Shown: positions 51,255 through 60,741, counted from the stretch's first letter. The stretch is 64,000 nucleotides of DNA from Spirochaetales bacterium (GCA_028282545.1 JANQHT010000018.1:1-64000); one strand, 5' to 3'. Notes: a model not told the origin generated them from the sequence alone. Numbers and translations: made by a program.

Positions 51255-52948
51255 TACTGTCGCTCCTCAAGAGTCTTGTGAGCCAGGGGGGCATGAGCGT
51301 TATATTCGCCTTCCTCGTCACCCGTTCACGGCACCTGCGCGGAATCCTGGCAAAGGAGAGGGCGAGCGTGGCCGACACCGCCCTGATGATTCTCTTTTTT
51401 GCTTCGATCGGTATCCTCGGCACCTACACGGGAATCCCCGTCCACGGTGCGATCGCAAACGCGCGCATCGTCGGCGTCTTCGTCGGCGGGTTGCTCGGTG
51501 GACCGGTGGTCGGGATCGCCGCGGGTATTATCGCCGGGTTTCACCGGTGGGCGATCGATATAGGCGGCTTCACGGCGCTGGCGTGCGCCGTGTCCACCGC
51601 GGTAGAGGGTGCCATGGCCGCGGCCCTCCACCGCCGTTTCTCACGCGCCCGGGACAAGTGGCTCTTTGCGACGGTTACGGTCGCTATTGCGGAGGCGGTT
51701 CAGATGGCGATCATCCTGCTCATCGCGCGGCCCTTCGCGGACGCGGTGGCGCTGGTACGGATCATTGCCGTCCCGATGATCGTGGGAAACGCCTTTGGTG
51801 TCGGTATGTTCATCGCCGTCTCCGAGAGTCTCTACCGCGAGAAGGCGCGTGTCGCCGCGACGCAGGCGCAGGAAACGCTCCGGATCGCCAACCAGACGGT
51901 CGAGATATTCAGAAAGGGGCTGACCCGCGAGAACGCCGAAGCGGCCGCCCACATCATGATGGAACACCTCGACGTCACGGCCGTTTCCTTTTCGAGCACC
52001 GATATCGTCCTGGCCCACGTCGGCGAGGGGCAGGACCACCACCGGCCCGGAGAACCGCTGCGTACGCGCCTCACCCGGCAGGTGATACGAACAAAACGAC
52101 ACGCTACCGCCCAGAATCCGGAACGAATCGGGTGTAACGACCCCGACTGCCCGCTCGGTTGCGCGGTCATCGCCCCGCTATTCGACGGCGAGAGCGTCGT
52201 TGGTACGTTAAAACTCTACCGGCGGCGCGGCGAGACGCTCACGACGCTCGATACCGAGTTGGGTTTGGGTCTCGCCGGTCTCTTCTCCATCCAGCTCGAG
52301 TTAAGCCGTATCGAGGTACAGCGTCAGCTCGTTACCAGAGCGGAGTTGGATGCGCTGCAGAGCCAGATCAACCCGCACTTCCTCTTTAATGCCCTCAACA
52401 CGATCGGTTCGCTGATTCGCACCAACCCCGACCGAGCGCGGCAACTTCTCGTTCGCCTGAGCAACTTCTTCCGGCGCAACTTGGCGACCCACGATGAGGT
52501 ATCGCTCGAACAGGAGATAGACCATATCCGCGGATATCTCGAGATCGAGAAGGCGCGTTTCGGCAATCGGTTGACCGCCGTGTTTGACATCGACCCCGAG
52601 GCTCACGTGAAAATTCCCCCGCTTATTCTGCAGCCGATCGTGGAAAACGCGGTGAAACACGGGCTCCTGCCGCAGGTAGAGGGCGGGACGGTGACCGTGA
52701 CGGCGCGTACAAACGGGAAATCGGTGCAAATCAGCGTTGCCGACGACGGTGCCGGCATACCGCGCGACAAACTCAAATCGCTGCTTGAAATGGGGACGCG
52801 GACCGATTCAGTGGGCCTCCAAAACGTAGACCGCCGCCTCCGCGCGCTCTTTGGGACGGGCCTCGAAGTCGTCAGTTCGGTGGGCCGCGGCACAACGGTC
52901 ACCATGAGTGTACCCAGAGCTGAGGATCTCCTCGATTGCGTGTCATGA
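51239..52948 (+). CDS. LytS/BtsS-type sensor histidine kinase
   Basis: 569 residues: an N-terminal 5TMR-LYT membrane domain (about 1-195, including GVFVGGLLGGPVVGIAAGIIAGFHRW), a GAF-like region (about 225-350) with CNDPDCPLGCAV, and a LytS-type kinase core with the phospho-acceptor His in QINPHFLFNALNTI near 380 and ILQPIVENAVKHG, SVADDGAGIP. This architecture is that of LytS and BtsS, the latter a pyruvate sensor controlling a CstA-family transporter in E. coli. GGAAGGGGAAG precedes ATG 51239. Confidence 0.92.
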   Translation: MEGTLILSLLKSLVSQGGMSVIFAFLVTRSRHLRGILAKERASVADTALMILFFASIGILGTYTGIPVHGAIANARIVGVFVGGLLGGPVVGIAAGIIAGFHRWAIDIGGFTALACAVSTAVEGAMAAALHRRFSRARDKWLFATVTVAIAEAVQMAIILLIARPFADAVALVRIIAVPMIVGNAFGVGMFIAVSESLYREKARVAATQAQETLRIANQTVEIFRKGLTRENAEAAAHIMMEHLDVTAVSFSSTDIVLAHVGEGQDHHRPGEPLRTRLTRQVIRTKRHATAQNPERIGCNDPDCPLGCAVIAPLFDGESVVGTLKLYRRRGETLTTLDTELGLGLAGLFSIQLELSRIEVQRQLVTRAELDALQSQINPHFLFNALNTIGSLIRTNPDRARQLLVRLSNFFRRNLATHDEVSLEQEIDHIRGYLEIEKARFGNRLTAVFDIDPEAHVKIPPLILQPIVENAVKHGLLPQVEGGTVTVTARTNGKSVQISVADDGAGIPRDKLKSLLEMGTRTDSVGLQNVDRRLRALFGTGLEVVSSVGRGTTVTMSVPRAEDLLDCVS

Positions 52949-53673
52949 TCGTCGAGGACGAGCTACCCGCCGCGAGCGAACTGGAACACCTGCTCGCTCG
53001 CTGGCCGCCGATAACGGTAGCGCACGTCGTCCACCACGGGCAAGACGCCCTTCGCCTCCTCGACGAGTCGACGGTGGATGTCGTCTTCCTCGACGTCGAG
53101 ATGCCGGGGCTCTCGGGATTCGAAGTCGCCGAAGAGATACGGGTAAAGCCCTCCCCGCCGGAGATCGTGTTCGTGACCGCCTTTGACCGCTACGCGATCG
53201 ATGCATTCACCGTGCGCGCCGCGGACTACTTGCTAAAACCGATCGACCCGGCGCGTCTCGCGGAGACGATAGAGCGCCTGGTAGGCGCCGCAGATCGGGT
53301 ACCGGTGCTTCGTGCACCGCCGGAGGGAGGGGCGGCGCCGCTGCTGTCGGTCCCCGCGGGGGGGCGCTTTGTGCCGCTCTACCCGGAGAACATCGTCTTC
53401 GCCACCGCCGAACGGCGCGGGACGACGCTGGTCACCGATCAGGGCGAGTTCCACGTGGCGGAACCGTTCGGGCTCATCGTCGACCTTATGCAAAAGGACG
53501 ATCGCTTCTACCGTTCTCACCGCTCGTTCGTGGTCAATATCCATCGCGTCGTCTCGGTCCACATCTCGCGCTACGGCACGTACGATCTGTGCGTTGAGTG
53601 CACCGAACGGACCGTTCCGGTATCGCGCGGTAGCGCACCGGACTTCCGGAAGCGAATGAAAATCAGTCGCTGA
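52936..53673 (+). CDS. LytTR-family response regulator
   Basis: 245 residues. The receiver domain (MRVMIVEDELPAAS, Asp in VVFLDVEMPGLSG, Lys in YLLKPIDP) is joined to a LytTR DNA-binding domain (FYRSHRSFVVNIHRV). TTG 52936 restores the full first beta strand of the receiver and is preferred to ATG 52945, which overlaps the kinase stop. It is the partner of the LytS-type kinase and probably regulates the cstA gene that follows. Confidence 0.9.
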   Translation: MRVMIVEDELPAASELEHLLARWPPITVAHVVHHGQDALRLLDESTVDVVFLDVEMPGLSGFEVAEEIRVKPSPPEIVFVTAFDRYAIDAFTVRAADYLLKPIDPARLAETIERLVGAADRVPVLRAPPEGGAAPLLSVPAGGRFVPLYPENIVFATAERRGTTLVTDQGEFHVAEPFGLIVDLMQKDDRFYRSHRSFVVNIHRVVSVHISRYGTYDLCVECTERTVPVSRGSAPDFRKRMKISR

Positions 53674-53715
53674 GTGCAATTCGTGCGCCAATTCGAGCAT
53701 CCCGCGACTTCCGGC

Positions 53716-53743
53716 TTGCGCGGCTCACCGGCCGTGCTACGAT
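53716..53743 (+). promoter_or_regulatory. Candidate cstA promoter
   Basis: TTGCGC (53716-53721), a 16-base spacer and TACGAT (53738-53743). A leader of about 65 bases with GAGGAGG follows. It is the only ordinary led promoter in the cluster, giving room for LytTR sites, but I cannot identify the binding repeats. Confidence 0.45.
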
Positions 53744-53815
53744 TAGCCATCCACGAACGCCCTTTTCTCGCCAAAGGAATTTCGCGGAAAACCAATTCTC
53801 TGTGAGGAGGCTCAC

Positions 53816-55543
53816 ATGACCACGATTGTTGTCATTGTCGGCGTCGCAGTCTACATCGCTCTCTACTTCTTTTACGGTAAGAAGCTGGAGACCGACGTAG
53901 TCAAGGCTGACGACGGCCTCGAGACGCCTGCCAATCGGCTCTATGACGGCGTGGACTACATCCCCGCCAAGGCGCCGGTTCTCTTCGGCCACCATTTCGC
54001 GTCGGTTGCGGGCGCGGCGCCGATCATCGGACCGGTCATCGCCATGGCGTGGGGCTGGGTACCTGCGCTGGCGTGGATTTGGTTCGGCAATATCTTTATC
54101 GGCGCCGTCCACGACTATCTGGCGATCATGGCCAGCGTCCGGTACGACGGGAAGTCGATCCAGTTCGTTGCGTCCGACCTGATAACAAACCGGACGGGGA
54201 AACTCTTCTACTGGCTCGTCTTCCTGATTCTGATTCTGATCGTCGGCGCATTCGGCGCGGTCCTCGGCAGGATGTTTGTCGGCGACCCGGCGGTCCCGTC
54301 AAGCTACATCTTGACGCTGGTAGCCGCACTGATCCTGGGCGTCCTGCTCTATCGCGTCAAGATGAACTTCACGCTCGCAACGATCATCGGTATCGTCATG
54401 CTCGGGCTCGCCGTCTGGGGCGGAACCGTGATGCCGTTCGTGGCGCCGAAAGGCGTCTGGTTTGTCGTCATGTTCTTCTACATCATCATCGCGGCGGCGA
54501 TACCGGTAAACGTACTGCTCCAGCCGCGGGACTACCTCAACAGCTGGCTGCTCTACCTCGGACTCGCGATCGGTGCGATTGCGGCGATCTTCAGCGGTGC
54601 CGAGTTTTCCGCCCCCGCCTTCACGAGCTTTTCACCGATCGTCTCAGGCGGCAAGCCGAGCCCCTTCTGGCCGGTCATCCCGTTGATCGTCGCCTGCGGT
54701 AGCTTGAGCGGATTCCACGCGCTCGTCGGTTCCGGAACGACCAGCAAGCAGCTCGACAAGGAGAGTTCCGGTCTCAAGATCGGCTACGGCGGAATGCTCT
54801 TCGAAGGGTTCCTTTCCACGATCGTCGTCATCGCCGTTGCGGGCTACGGAATGCAACTGCTCGTGAACGCCGGACAGTCGATTGACGCCTCCTCCTGGGG
54901 GTACGGGTACATCGCCCCTTCGGGCGCGGCCGGCATCGGCGGAGCGGGCATGTTCACCGCGGCGTACGCTGAAATGGTTGCCGACACGTGGCTCGGCTTC
55001 CTGCCGACCACGATCGTCAAGACGATCGCCGGTATGTGGGTCGCATCCTTTGCGATGACGACGCTGGACACGACCAACCGCCTGGCGCGCTACACCGTGT
55101 CCGAGATCGCACTCCCGCTCAAGGAGAAGAACGCCGGGGCGTATAACTTCCTCACCAACCGGTGGGTCGCCTCCGTTATTCCGGCTGCGATCGGTATCTA
55201 CCTCGCGTGGAGCGGTACGTTCAGCATCCTGTGGCCGGCCTTCGGCGCCGGTAACCAGTTGATCGCGTCGATCGCGTTGCTCACCGGCACCGCCTGGGTA
55301 ACGAAGCGTCTGAAGTCAAAGGCGAGCATGGCGCTTATACCGGCGTACCTGCTCTGGATAACGGTGACCGCGGCGATCCTCTGGCACATGTTCGTCGTCG
55401 TGCTGCCGGCCATTAGCAGCAACCCGCTGACCAACACGGTAGTGTTTATCGTCGAAGCGGTCATGCTCATCCTGAACATCGTCTTTATCATCGATTTCCT
55501 GCGTACGCGCAACGAGCCGGTTTCCGAACCGAGCCAGGCGTAG
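53816..55543 (+). CDS. CstA-family transporter (carbon starvation, peptide/pyruvate type)
   Basis: 575 residues with about 15 membrane helices. Family landmarks are YDGVDYIPAKAPVLFGHHFASVAGAAPIIGP, WGWVPALAWIWFGNIFIGAVHDYL, GFHALVGSGTTSKQL and TTLDTTNRLARY. It is shorter than E. coli CstA (about 700) and lacks its long C-terminus. E. coli CstA and BtsT take up peptides and/or pyruvate. GAGGAGG stands before ATG 53816. Regulation by the LytS/LytTR pair just upstream is like BtsSR-BtsT. The small protein and ArsA-type ATPase that follow are unusual companions. Confidence 0.92.
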   Translation: MTTIVVIVGVAVYIALYFFYGKKLETDVVKADDGLETPANRLYDGVDYIPAKAPVLFGHHFASVAGAAPIIGPVIAMAWGWVPALAWIWFGNIFIGAVHDYLAIMASVRYDGKSIQFVASDLITNRTGKLFYWLVFLILILIVGAFGAVLGRMFVGDPAVPSSYILTLVAALILGVLLYRVKMNFTLATIIGIVMLGLAVWGGTVMPFVAPKGVWFVVMFFYIIIAAAIPVNVLLQPRDYLNSWLLYLGLAIGAIAAIFSGAEFSAPAFTSFSPIVSGGKPSPFWPVIPLIVACGSLSGFHALVGSGTTSKQLDKESSGLKIGYGGMLFEGFLSTIVVIAVAGYGMQLLVNAGQSIDASSWGYGYIAPSGAAGIGGAGMFTAAYAEMVADTWLGFLPTTIVKTIAGMWVASFAMTTLDTTNRLARYTVSEIALPLKEKNAGAYNFLTNRWVASVIPAAIGIYLAWSGTFSILWPAFGAGNQLIASIALLTGTAWVTKRLKSKASMALIPAYLLWITVTAAILWHMFVVVLPAISSNPLTNTVVFIVEAVMLILNIVFIIDFLRTRNEPVSEPSQA

Positions 55544-55552
55544 CACGAACCG

Positions 55553-55849
55553 ATGCCGGGGAAGCTGATGAAGCGCGCATGGGGAGCCGTGCGCGGCTTC
55601 CTCGGCGCGATGGACCAGGCGCACCGCGAGAAGGTCGTCGCGCTCACAAACTACGAGGCGCGGGAACTCGAGAATATGTTCGTCGTGTTGCTGCTCGGTT
55701 CATTTACGGGACTACCCTCTCCACCGTCGTTTCTGGCGGTGGAGCTTCTACCCTACCTGGAACACGAGGTCAAGGTTCTCAACCGGCGCGCACAGGATAC
55801 CACCGACTCGCTCGCCGAGATCATGGGTGTACTGGACGCGGACGGATGA
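55553..55849 (+). CDS. Uncharacterised 98-residue protein following cstA
   Basis: 98 residues. A basic amphipathic N-terminus is followed by KVVALTNYEARELENMFVVLLL, one or two hydrophobic segments (about 42-66, FVVLLLGSFTGLPSPPSFLAV) and an acidic helix (VKVLNRRAQDTTDSLAEIM). It does not match YbdD/YjiX, the small partner encoded next to E. coli cstA. ATG follows the cstA stop by nine bases, and its TGA overlaps the ArsA-family start, so the three genes are tightly coupled. A membrane adaptor linking the ATPase to the transporter is a plausible role; this is inference. Confidence 0.7.
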   Translation: MPGKLMKRAWGAVRGFLGAMDQAHREKVVALTNYEARELENMFVVLLLGSFTGLPSPPSFLAVELLPYLEHEVKVLNRRAQDTTDSLAEIMGVLDADG

Positions 55850-56766
55850 GAACGATCTTCTTTACCGGCAAGGGCGGTGTCGGTAAGTCGACGATATCCG
55901 CCGCCACCGCATTTCAACTTTCGGAAAAGGGGTACACCGTCCTGGCCGTATCGTTTGACCCGGCGCACAATCTGGGTGACATATTCGGCGTACGCCTCGG
56001 GCACCGAACGAAGAAGTTCAGCTCGACGCTCCATCTTCAGGAGGCCGACCTCGAAAAGGCGGCCGCCGAGTACATCAAAACCAACACCGATATCCTCACC
56101 GAGGTGTACAGTTACACCAAAGCGTTTAACCTCGACATGTACTTCAAGGTGCTGCGCTACGCTCCCGGCGTCGAGGAGTACGCGGCGTTGACCGCACTCG
56201 AGAGCGTGCTGAAGAACGAGCACGCGTACGATTACATCGTGATCGATACTCCCCCGACGGCGCTCACCCTGAGGATACTCGCGCTGCCGCGTATTACGAT
56301 CACCTGGATCGACCGTTTACGGCGAATCAGACGCGACATTCTCGACAAGCGGCACACCGTCCACAACATCACCGGAGCGTACGTCGAAGACGGCGTCAAA
56401 CTGGCGTACAACGCGAACGAGGACCCCGTCATGAGCAAGCTCCGCGAGCTCTTCGATCGCTACGTGAGCGTGGCCAAGTACCTGGAGAGTACAAACAACA
56501 AGATCGTCGTCGTGTTGAACCCCGACTACCTCAGCCTGCGCGAGAGCGAGCGCATTTTCAAAGGGCTCACCGACCTCAACCTGCCGCTCACCGCCACGCT
56601 CACCAACAAGTACACCGACGAGAAAGCCGGTGTGGCGGACGAGATGGAGGCGGAATTGTTCAAGCTACGGGACGACGACGTCAGCCACGCACGCGTGAAG
56701 TTGCAGCCGTACACCCGTGACGATTCGTATATGATCGACTACGACCTCGCAGGTCTGCTACTCTGA
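55846..56766 (+). CDS. ArsA/Get3-family ATPase
   Basis: 306 residues. The deviant Walker A is GKGGVGKST at 8-16, with switch I-like SFDPAHNLGDIFG and IDTPPTALTLRIL. The mid-region helices are in the position of the Get3 client-binding region but differ in sequence. Family members move arsenite (ArsA) or tail-anchored proteins (Get3); no ars gene is nearby, so arsenite is unlikely. It is a single-domain form. Sitting between the 98-residue membrane protein and the paralogue of the first cluster gene, it may act on the CstA transporter or its partners. Confidence 0.9.
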   Translation: MRTIFFTGKGGVGKSTISAATAFQLSEKGYTVLAVSFDPAHNLGDIFGVRLGHRTKKFSSTLHLQEADLEKAAAEYIKTNTDILTEVYSYTKAFNLDMYFKVLRYAPGVEEYAALTALESVLKNEHAYDYIVIDTPPTALTLRILALPRITITWIDRLRRIRRDILDKRHTVHNITGAYVEDGVKLAYNANEDPVMSKLRELFDRYVSVAKYLESTNNKIVVVLNPDYLSLRESERIFKGLTDLNLPLTATLTNKYTDEKAGVADEMEAELFKLRDDDVSHARVKLQPYTRDDSYMIDYDLAGLLL

Positions 56767-56770
56767 CGCC

Positions 56771-57457
56771 GTGTTTGCATACTCACACGTAACGTCCCAA
56801 CCCGCCTTTTATCTCCTGATCGCGGTAACGGTCATCCTGACGCTCGGTTTCTCGTGGGGACGGCGCCGCAACCTGCGCATCCTCCACGGCACCCTCGACG
56901 CGATCTCCGCAGTGCTCAAGCCGCGCGACCAACGGTACACCAACATCGGCGGCCAGACGGGCTACCACGCCAACTTCGTCCCGGGCGCGTTCAAGTCCGT
57001 TCGCCGTGTCGACGCGACGATGACGCTGTTGCCGCGCCAGAGTTGGCTCTACCTGCCCTTCTCCATTCTCGTTCGAAAGTTCGATCGCCTCTTCCTCACC
57101 TTCGTCGTGAACAAGCGGGCGCGCGGGAGCTTTTCGGAGGGGCACTTGATCGAACAACGCTTTGAAAGGTTGCGCGGTAACGCAATTGCCAACGCGGCGA
57201 CTCTCGCATCGGAGGAGATCCAGTGGGGCCCGATGACCTTCCGCCTCTACTACGAAGACGATGAGGCGCGATTAGCGCTGCTTGACCTCAAGTCGCGCCT
57301 CGGCGAACCGGACACGGTCCGACACGCGGCGCTGGTACCGGCGCAAGATGCGCTCTACCTCTTCCAGATCCCACGGCCCGAGAGCGCGAGACGCGTGGTG
57401 GCGACGTTCCGCGACTGGTTCGACGAGTTTGTGAGCGGGAAAGAGGCGGCGGAATAA
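56771..57457 (+). CDS. Membrane-anchored protein, paralogue of 50607-51254
   Basis: 228 residues from GTG 56771. An N-terminal membrane helix (about 11-27) is followed by GRRRN and a cytoplasmic domain, with TLLPRQSWLYLPFSILVRKFDRLFLTF as in its relative at 50607. It is slightly longer and has a C-terminal DWFDEFVSGKE. No known family. It ends the cluster and converges with the aldehyde dehydrogenase gene, whose stop begins at the next base. Confidence 0.72.
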   Translation: MFAYSHVTSQPAFYLLIAVTVILTLGFSWGRRRNLRILHGTLDAISAVLKPRDQRYTNIGGQTGYHANFVPGAFKSVRRVDATMTLLPRQSWLYLPFSILVRKFDRLFLTFVVNKRARGSFSEGHLIEQRFERLRGNAIANAATLASEEIQWGPMTFRLYYEDDEARLALLDLKSRLGEPDTVRHAALVPAQDALYLFQIPRPESARRVVATFRDWFDEFVSGKEAAE

Positions 57458-58957
57458 CTACGTCGGGTAAGGATCCTTGAGGGTCGACGTCTCGACCATC
57501 ACGCTCTTCAGCTCGGTGTAATGATCGATAGCCGCCAGGCCGTTCTCCCGGCCGAACCCCGACATCTTCGTGCCTCCGAAGGGAACTTCCACCGGTGTTT
57601 GATTGAACGTGTTGACCCAGCAGACTCCCGCCTCCAGGGCTGCGGCGACCCGGTGTGCCCTACCCGAATCACGGGTAAAGAGTCCCGCCGCGAGGCCGTA
57701 GGGCGTCGCATTCGCCCGCGTAACCGCCTCCACCTCGTCGTCGAATCGCAGAATCGACAGAACGGGGCCGAAGATCTCATCGGTCACAATCGGCATCCCG
57801 TCGTCGCATCGGTCGAATATCGTCGGTGCTATGAAGCGGCCCCCGAGACCGTCAAGGGCAACTTCGACACCGCCGGCTACACACTCCGCGCCGGCAGCGA
57901 TTCCGGCGTCGATATACCCCATCACCTTCCGGGCGTGGTTGTCCGAGATCATCGCACCCACGTGAGTGGTCCCATCGAAGGGATCGCCGATCCTGAGCAT
58001 CGCCGTGCGATCCACCAGCCGTTGTGTAAATCGGTCCGCGATTTCGTGCTGGACAAAGACACGGGTTCCGTTGGAGCAGATCTCGCCCTGGGTGTAGAAG
58101 TTTGCCAGCATTGCGCCGCTGACCGCCCGTTCCACATCGGCATCGTTGAAGATGATCAGCGGACTCTTCCCGCCCAGTTCGAGGGTGACGCGCTTGAGCG
58201 TCGCCGCAGCCTCCCGCATGATCTCGATACCGGTCGATACTGAACCGGTAAGCGAGACCTTGCGTACATCCGGATGGCGAACGAGGGCGCGGCCGGTCTC
58301 GCCGCCGCCCTGGACAACGGAAAAGGCGCCGGGCGGCAGGCCGCAGTCGATCAGGATCTCCGCCAGAAGGACCGTTGACAGCGGCGTAAGCTCCGACGGC
58401 TTGTACACCATCGTATTGCCGGTGGCGAGTGCCGGCGCCGCTTTCCACGCCGCGATCTGTAACGGATAGTTCCAGGCACCGATGCCGACACAGACCCCGA
58501 GGGGTTCCCGGCGGGTGTAGGTGTGGAGGCTTCCCAGGTCGCGGTGGGCCGATTCCAGACCCGTTATGGCGCGGCCGAAAAAGTCGAGGCAGTCCGCCGC
58601 CGAGTCGACATCGACCTCCAGCGCTTCCCGGATCGGTTTGCCGGTGTCGAGCACTTCGACCGCTGCCAGTTCCAGCTTCCGCTCCCGCAGTCGGTTCGCG
58701 GCGCGAAGAAGCACCCGCCCACGGTCGCTCGGAGGGGTTGCCGCCCACCGGGGGAACGCGCCCAGCGCCGCGCCAACCGCGGCATCCACGGTCGCATCAC
58801 CCGCTCCCGCGACGCTCCCGATGACGCATCCGTCGCCGGGATAGCGGATCTCGAACTCGGCTCCGTCGGACGGACGCGTTCGTGTACCGGCGATGGAAGA
58901 TACCCCGATCGTCTCCCGAACCGCGGCGAGTGCGCTCGCCTTTGTGGGTTGCCTCAT
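57458..58957 (-). CDS. Aldehyde dehydrogenase (BetB-like)
   Basis: 499 residues. NAD-dependent ALDH landmarks are PLGVCVGIGAWNYPL, SLTGSVSTG, LELGGKSPL with the catalytic Glu, and GEICSNGTRVFV with the nucleophile Cys, then PFGGTKMSGFGRENG. The GEICSNGT pattern is closest to betaine-aldehyde and related aminoaldehyde dehydrogenases, but the operon context (sugar permeases, ROK kinase) suggests a sugar-derived aldehyde. ATG 58957 overlaps the stop of the upstream permease (ATGA). Confidence 0.88.
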   Translation of the reverse strand: MRQPTKASALAAVRETIGVSSIAGTRTRPSDGAEFEIRYPGDGCVIGSVAGAGDATVDAAVGAALGAFPRWAATPPSDRGRVLLRAANRLRERKLELAAVEVLDTGKPIREALEVDVDSAADCLDFFGRAITGLESAHRDLGSLHTYTRREPLGVCVGIGAWNYPLQIAAWKAAPALATGNTMVYKPSELTPLSTVLLAEILIDCGLPPGAFSVVQGGGETGRALVRHPDVRKVSLTGSVSTGIEIMREAAATLKRVTLELGGKSPLIIFNDADVERAVSGAMLANFYTQGEICSNGTRVFVQHEIADRFTQRLVDRTAMLRIGDPFDGTTHVGAMISDNHARKVMGYIDAGIAAGAECVAGGVEVALDGLGGRFIAPTIFDRCDDGMPIVTDEIFGPVLSILRFDDEVEAVTRANATPYGLAAGLFTRDSGRAHRVAAALEAGVCWVNTFNQTPVEVPFGGTKMSGFGRENGLAAIDHYTELKSVMVETSTLKDPYPT

Positions 58958-59844
58958 CGTTCGGCGACCCATCCGACCGACCCCAACACGTAGTATTTTT
59001 GCAGCCCCATGAACAGAACGAACGGCACCAGCGTCACCAGCACCGATGCCGCCGACAGGTCGCCCCAATTGGCCACGAACTGGCCACGCAGAAGCGGGAT
59101 CACCTGGACCGCAACGAACTTCCACGGTGTATAGAGAAACACCAGGGGAAGGAAGAAATCCACCCAGCACCATACGAACTGGAGGGTGAACACCGACAGG
59201 AGCGCCGGCACCGACTGCGGCATCGAGATACGGGTGAAGATCTGCCAATCGGTGGCGCCGTCGATCTTAGCCGACTCGTCGATCTCGTACGGCTGGGACT
59301 TGATCGTGTTCATCATGAAGAAGGTTATCCAGGGAACCGCGGTAGCGGCGTTCAGGATGATCACCGCCCACAGCGAGTCGAGAAGCCGAATCGCATTCAT
59401 GATTCGATAGAGCGGCACCACGATCATCTGGAGGGGAATCGCGAGAAGTGAGAGCAGCAGCACGATAATCGCGCCCTTGAACGGAATCCGATGGCGCGCA
59501 AACGCATAGCCTGCCATCGCTCCAAGCAGCATCGGTGTGAGCGTTCCGAGCGCGGAGACGACAAAGGAGTTAACCATCGGCCGGATCAAGGGAATACTGG
59601 TGTCGAAGAGTACCTTGGCGTAGTTGGCGAGCGTCGGGGTAAACTCGCGCATCACCCACCAACCGTCGATCAGCTCCGCGGATGGACGAATCGATGCCAT
59701 CACAAGACCGATAAAGGGAAGAGCCCACAGCGCTCCCGCAATCCAGGCGATCAGTGTCACTACTACGCCGGTGCCGCGGGCGCGTCGCGATCGTGCGAGC
59801 TTCGCAGTGGGTGGACGGGCGGATGCCGTCGGAAGCGCGTTCAT
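58954..59844 (-). CDS. Sugar ABC importer permease (MalG type)
   Basis: 296 residues, six membrane helices after a basic N-terminus. The EAA-type loop reads YEIDESAKIDGATDWQIFTRISMPQS near 190-215. Overlaps of four bases join it to the upstream permease (ATGA) and the downstream aldehyde dehydrogenase. No ATPase is encoded in the visible operon. Confidence 0.88.
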   Translation of the reverse strand: MNALPTASARPPTAKLARSRRARGTGVVVTLIAWIAGALWALPFIGLVMASIRPSAELIDGWWVMREFTPTLANYAKVLFDTSIPLIRPMVNSFVVSALGTLTPMLLGAMAGYAFARHRIPFKGAIIVLLLSLLAIPLQMIVVPLYRIMNAIRLLDSLWAVIILNAATAVPWITFFMMNTIKSQPYEIDESAKIDGATDWQIFTRISMPQSVPALLSVFTLQFVWCWVDFFLPLVFLYTPWKFVAVQVIPLLRGQFVANWGDLSAASVLVTLVPFVLFMGLQKYYVLGSVGWVAER

Positions 59845-60713
59845 GCGGGTTTCACCGAATCGCGTACCATAGCGACTATCGGAACCATCGTCAGGAGAGT
59901 CAGAATCGTTGCAATCGCGGTTCCCTCGCCGAATTCGAAGAATCGAAACGCCTTCTGGTACATCTCCAGCGCCATGACGTTGGACGAACCACCCGGCCCG
60001 CCGCCGGTTGACGCGTAGACGATATCGAAGATCTTCAGCTCCCAGATCACGGTCATGATCACGACGACCCGGGTGGCCGGTTTCAACAGCGGTACCGTGA
60101 TGCGTCGGAAGCGCGCCAGCGGACCGGCACCGTCGATTTCGGCGGCCTCATAGAGACTGACCGGGATCATTGCCAGCGCCGAGACATAGACGACCAGGCT
60201 GTACCCGGCCCAGAGCCACACCGATGTGAGAATCAGCGACGGCAGCGCGGTCTGCGGGTGGGCCCCCCAGGTACCACTCAGTACCTCGACCCCGACGGCC
60301 GCGAAGAAACGGCTCACCATCCCGGCATCTTGGGAGAAGAGGAAGCGTACCAGGATGCCGGCGACGATCATGGGAACGATCATCCCAAGAAAGACGATCG
60401 TTCGGATGACGCCGCCGCCGCGGACGCCCTTAAGCAGTACCGCCAGCACCATTCCGATGGCAACGGTTGCCGGCAGGTGGATCGCGATCCAGATGAAGTT
60501 GTGGATCAGCGCCCCGTACGGCGGGAGTCGCGGCAGATCGCGTAGATTGATCACGCGGGTATCCGAGAGCACTTCAACGTAGTTGGCCAGTCCGACGAAC
60601 TCACCGTCGTTGGAGAAGAAGCTGAGGTAGACGCTGGAAAGAACCGGCACTACCAGGAAGACGGTAACGGTGAGCAGCGCCGGAAGGATGAAGAGCAGGG
60701 TAGAGCGTTTCAT
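59841..60713 (-). CDS. Sugar ABC importer permease (MalF type)
   Basis: 290 residues, six membrane helices. The EAA loop reads YEAAEIDGAGPLARFRRITVPLL near 190-210. ATG 60713 (MKRSTLLF) is preferred over the upstream in-frame GTG 60731 because the first helix starts properly there. A hairpin lies between it and the binding-protein gene. Confidence 0.87.
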   Translation of the reverse strand: MKRSTLLFILPALLTVTVFLVVPVLSSVYLSFFSNDGEFVGLANYVEVLSDTRVINLRDLPRLPPYGALIHNFIWIAIHLPATVAIGMVLAVLLKGVRGGGVIRTIVFLGMIVPMIVAGILVRFLFSQDAGMVSRFFAAVGVEVLSGTWGAHPQTALPSLILTSVWLWAGYSLVVYVSALAMIPVSLYEAAEIDGAGPLARFRRITVPLLKPATRVVVIMTVIWELKIFDIVYASTGGGPGGSSNVMALEMYQKAFRFFEFGEGTAIATILTLLTMVPIVAMVRDSVKPA

Positions 60714-60741
60714 ACGAGCCGAAGCGATCACAGGTCAACGA

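Noticed and set aside
55846-56766. Arsenite pump ATPase
   Set aside because: No arsB, arsC, arsD or arsR gene is nearby and the protein is a single-domain form beside cstA, so an arsenic role is not supported.
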